DNA of 64,000 nt, taken from the NCBI RefSeq assembly GCF_036227225.1, contig NZ_CP109444.1, positions 11,141,501 through 11,205,500 on the forward strand, given 5' to 3'. The position numbers were made by a program, and so were the translations under genes. The DNA is from Streptomyces sp. NBC_01478 (lineage in GTDB: Bacteria > Actinomycetota > Actinomycetes > Streptomycetales > Streptomycetaceae). This document shows positions 62,748 through 64,000 of the stretch, in pieces. The notes under the pieces were generated by a model, which saw only the letters and a list, made by a program, of their open reading frames with translations, was not told the origin of the DNA and ran no database searches. The first letter of the stretch is position 1. The number at the start of each line of letters is the position of its first letter.

Positions 62748-63794
62748 ATGCGACATCAGTACCCGATCAGGGAAATCGCCCGCCAGGCCGGGCTGAGCAC
62801 GGCCACCGTCGACCGCGTCCTCAACCAGCGGGGCAATGTCACGGAGAGCACCATCAGGGAGGTCCAGGAAGCCATCAAGGACCTGGACCGCCAGCAGAGC
62901 CAGGTCCGGCTCGGCGGCCGTACCTTCATGGTCGACATCGTGATGCAGACGCCGGAGCGGTTCTCCACCGCCGTACGGGACGCACTCGAAGCCGAACTCC
63001 CTTCCCTGCACCCCGCGTTGGTGCGTTCGCGCTTCCACTTCCGGGAGACCTGCCCGCCCGCCGAACTGACCGCGACACTGGACGGGATCGCGAGGCGCGG
63101 GACACAGGGCGTGATCCTCAAGGCACCCGACGAGCCGGAGATCGCCGCCGCCGTCGGGCGGCTGGTCGCGGCCGGTGTCCCCGTCGTCACCCTGGTGACC
63201 GACCTGCCCCACAGCGCGCGCCTCGCCTACGTCGGCATCGACAACCGAGCGGCCGGCGCCACCGCCGCGTACCTCCTCGGACAGTGGCTGGGCAAGCGGC
63301 CCGGCAATGTGCTCACCACCATCAGCCGGGGCTCGTTCCGGGGCGAGGAGGAGCGCGAGATGGGCTTCCGCAGCGCGATGCGCATCGCCGACCCCCGACG
63401 GTCCCTGGTGGAGGTCACCGACAGTGACGGGCTGGATGCCACCCAGCACGAACTCGTCCTGGAGGCGCTGAAACGGGACGAGGACATCGTCGCCGTGTAC
63501 TCGGCGGGCGGCGGCAACGTCGCTACCCTCGACGCCTTCGACGCGTTGGGCCGGGAGTGCGCGGTGTTCATCGCCCACGACCTGGACCACGACAACACCC
63601 GGCTGCTGCGCGAGCGTCGGCTGTCCGCGGTCCTCCACCACGACCTGCGCCAGGACATGCGCCGCGCCTGCCAGATCATCATGCGCGCCCACAAGGCCCT
63701 TCCCGACGACGGCCCCTCGCTGCCCTCGGCGATCCAGGTGGTCACACCGTTCAACCTGCCGCCGGGGGCGCCGTCCGTACCGGTGGTCGACTGA
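62748..63794 (+). CDS. LacI-type regulator of the putative cyclitol/sugar module
   Basis: 348 residues from ATG 62748 behind GGGAG. HTH PIREIARQAGLSTATVDRVLNQRGNVTESTIREVQEAI is the subclass with TVDRVLN rather than TVSRVLN; the core (TFMVDIVMQTPERFSTAVRDALEAELP, GVILKAPDEPEIAAAV, VYSAGGGNVATLDAFDALG, VFIAHDLDHDNTRLLRERRLSAVLHHDLRQDM) is the periplasmic-binding-like domain of the inositol/ribose type. Divergent from the dioxygenase operon. Likely represses both this operon and the importer. Confidence 0.9.
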   Translation: MRHQYPIREIARQAGLSTATVDRVLNQRGNVTESTIREVQEAIKDLDRQQSQVRLGGRTFMVDIVMQTPERFSTAVRDALEAELPSLHPALVRSRFHFRETCPPAELTATLDGIARRGTQGVILKAPDEPEIAAAVGRLVAAGVPVVTLVTDLPHSARLAYVGIDNRAAGATAAYLLGQWLGKRPGNVLTTISRGSFRGEEEREMGFRSAMRIADPRRSLVEVTDSDGLDATQHELVLEALKRDEDIVAVYSAGGGNVATLDAFDALGRECAVFIAHDLDHDNTRLLRERRLSAVLHHDLRQDMRRACQIIMRAHKALPDDGPSLPSAIQVVTPFNLPPGAPSVPVVD

Positions 63795-63822
63795 ACCGGG
63801 CGCAGGCTGAAGGGTGTTGGGG

Positions 63823-64000
63823 TCAGCGCTCGTAGACGCCGGTCAGCCGGCCGCGGCCGAGGACGGGTCCGGTGACGGTGGTCAGGAGGGCGCGGGGGCG
63901 GGCCCGGTCCACCGGTGTCGTGGTGGGGGCGCTGTCCACGGGGGTCGCGAGGGCGAAGAGCTGGAAGACGTAGCGGTGCGGCCCGTGGCCTTTGACGGGT
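63823..64000 (-). CDS. YbhB/YbcL (PEBP/Raf kinase inhibitor-like) protein, C-terminal part
   Basis: The gene enters from beyond the right edge; 58 C-terminal codons are visible. PVKGHGPHRYVFQLFALATPVD is the conserved PEBP strand with the His-Tyr-Phe ligand pocket, ending RALLTTVTGPVLGRGRLTGVYER. Bacterial members bind small molecules or phospholipids; function unclear. Stop at 63823-63825. Confidence 0.8.
   Translation of the reverse strand, partial: PVKGHGPHRYVFQLFALATPVDSAPTTTPVDRARPRALLTTVTGPVLGRGRLTGVYER

Overview
The window is very GC-rich, has GTG, TTG and leaderless starts, dense carbohydrate-uptake genes and many LacI, TetR and PadR regulators. This points to a Streptomyces chromosome, probably an accessory or arm-type region specialised for plant and microbial polysaccharides. 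No rRNA, tRNA, CRISPR array, IS element or phage gene was seen.

Layout. 1-5.7 kb: two SpoIIE-type phosphatases around a MASE1 membrane sensor, a rhomboid-like membrane protein, a TerD protein and an M20 peptidase. 5.8-7.2 kb: argG with an apparently leaderless, ARG-box-like promoter. 7.3-11.5 kb: a FrcABC/RbsABC-type sugar importer with a divergent LacI regulator. 11.5-13.6 kb: four small conserved proteins. 13.6-21.6 kb: an MFS transporter/sugar isomerase operon facing a 1,316-residue GH106-like glycosidase, plus a LacI repressor; all three promoters carry an AAAACGTT site. 21.7-27 kb: TetR, secreted CocE/NonD hydrolase, GPR1/YaaH transporter, a damaged TetR gene and PadR. 27.2-29.2 kb: a PadR-flanked operon of a membrane protein and a carotenoid/stilbene-type oxygenase. 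29.3-32.1 kb: ECF sigma factor, SDR epimerase and GH46 chitosanase. 32.4-40.9 kb: LacI, CUT1 sugar importer, GH42 beta-galactosidase and a secreted sialidase-fold/ricin-lectin glycosidase. 40.9-52.7 kb: NUDIX, SnoaL, zinc-free quinone reductase/TetR pair, LURP-like protein, a decayed GyrB-like protein, aminoglycoside phosphotransferase-like protein, GH92 mannosidase, HxlR/thioesterase pair, LuxR regulator and a cysteine-desulfurase-like enzyme.

52.8-63.8 kb is the most distinctive block. It holds a wrecked aldehyde dehydrogenase, two IolE-like TIM-barrel isomerases, a second SBP-permease-ATPase importer, two Gfo/Idh/MocA dehydrogenases, an SDR, a phytanoyl-CoA-type Fe(II)/2-oxoglutarate dioxygenase and a LacI-type regulator. 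Together they look like uptake and oxidation/isomerisation of an unusual sugar or cyclitol. Short AATGATG-containing motifs recur at three of its promoters. The window closes with the C-terminus of a YbhB/PEBP protein.

The recurring logic is one local transcription factor per carbohydrate operon, with operator-like palindromes visible over the promoters. Starts were chosen from ribosome-binding sites and family alignment from memory; no database search was possible.
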